Assembly (NCBI GenBank): GCA_946887105.1
Contig: CAMPKJ010000159.1
Span: forward strand, 1-11,486
Length of the DNA stretch: 11,486 bases
Reading direction: 5' to 3'
Source: an uncultured Acidobacteriota bacterium
GTDB lineage: Bacteria; Acidobacteriota; Thermoanaerobaculia; Gp7-AA8
In this document: positions 10,315-11,486 of the stretch, in pieces
Layout: each line of letters opens with the position of its first letter
How positions within the stretch are numbered: position 1 is the first letter of the stretch
Made by a program: the position numbers and the translations under genes
The notes under the pieces: generated by a model
Database searches by the model: none
What the model was told of the DNA's origin: nothing
The model's input: the letters and a program-made list of their open reading frames with translations, nothing else

Positions 10315-11486
<1,172 letters not shown>

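Overview
This is a high-GC bacterial chromosomal window with tightly packed genes and very short intergenic gaps. I infer an Acidobacteriota-like or related soil lineage from general character only: codon bias, the copper amine oxidase, the small conserved proteins and near-leaderless promoter motifs. No taxonomic marker proves it. There is no phage, plasmid, CRISPR array or biosynthetic cluster, and nothing looks like an undescribed multi-gene system. The novelty lies in repeats, one insertion and a few unusual proteins.

Left part (1-1450): the 3' end of a TrmJ-type tRNA methyltransferase runs tail-to-tail into a single-domain response regulator, with 53 bp of overlap. A two-TM protein with a PH-like soluble part follows. 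Between it and ligA sits a striking inverted array of 8-nt GTCKCAAA units that forms an almost perfect 36-bp stem.

Middle (1448-6589, + strand): NAD-dependent DNA ligase (ligA) overlaps by 4 nt a secreted copper amine oxidase. A small conserved protein of unknown function comes next, and a voltage-sensor-type potassium channel follows after a single base. The ligA and small-protein starts share a CCCGGTA-containing -10-like motif exactly 10 nt before the ATG.

Insertion (6573-6767): a 168-bp element with perfect 25-bp terminal inverted repeats lies between convergent genes, is flanked by 13-bp direct repeats and supplies the channel's stop codon. It looks like a non-autonomous MITE.

Right-middle (6756-9121): two minus-strand genes (a small SurA-N-like exported protein and an 88-aa conserved protein) diverge from two plus-strand genes for exported proteins. 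One of these joins a TIMP/netrin-like domain to a TonB-C-like domain; the other is a coiled-coil protein.

Right end (9139-11486): a class I heat-shock operon, hrcA-grpE-dnaK, with dnaK cut off by the window edge. It has a recognisable sigma-70-type promoter (TTGACA-N17-TACAGT) and a perfectly symmetric CIRCE operator between promoter and hrcA, so HrcA probably represses its own operon. A hairpin between hrcA and grpE may adjust expression of the chaperone genes relative to the repressor.
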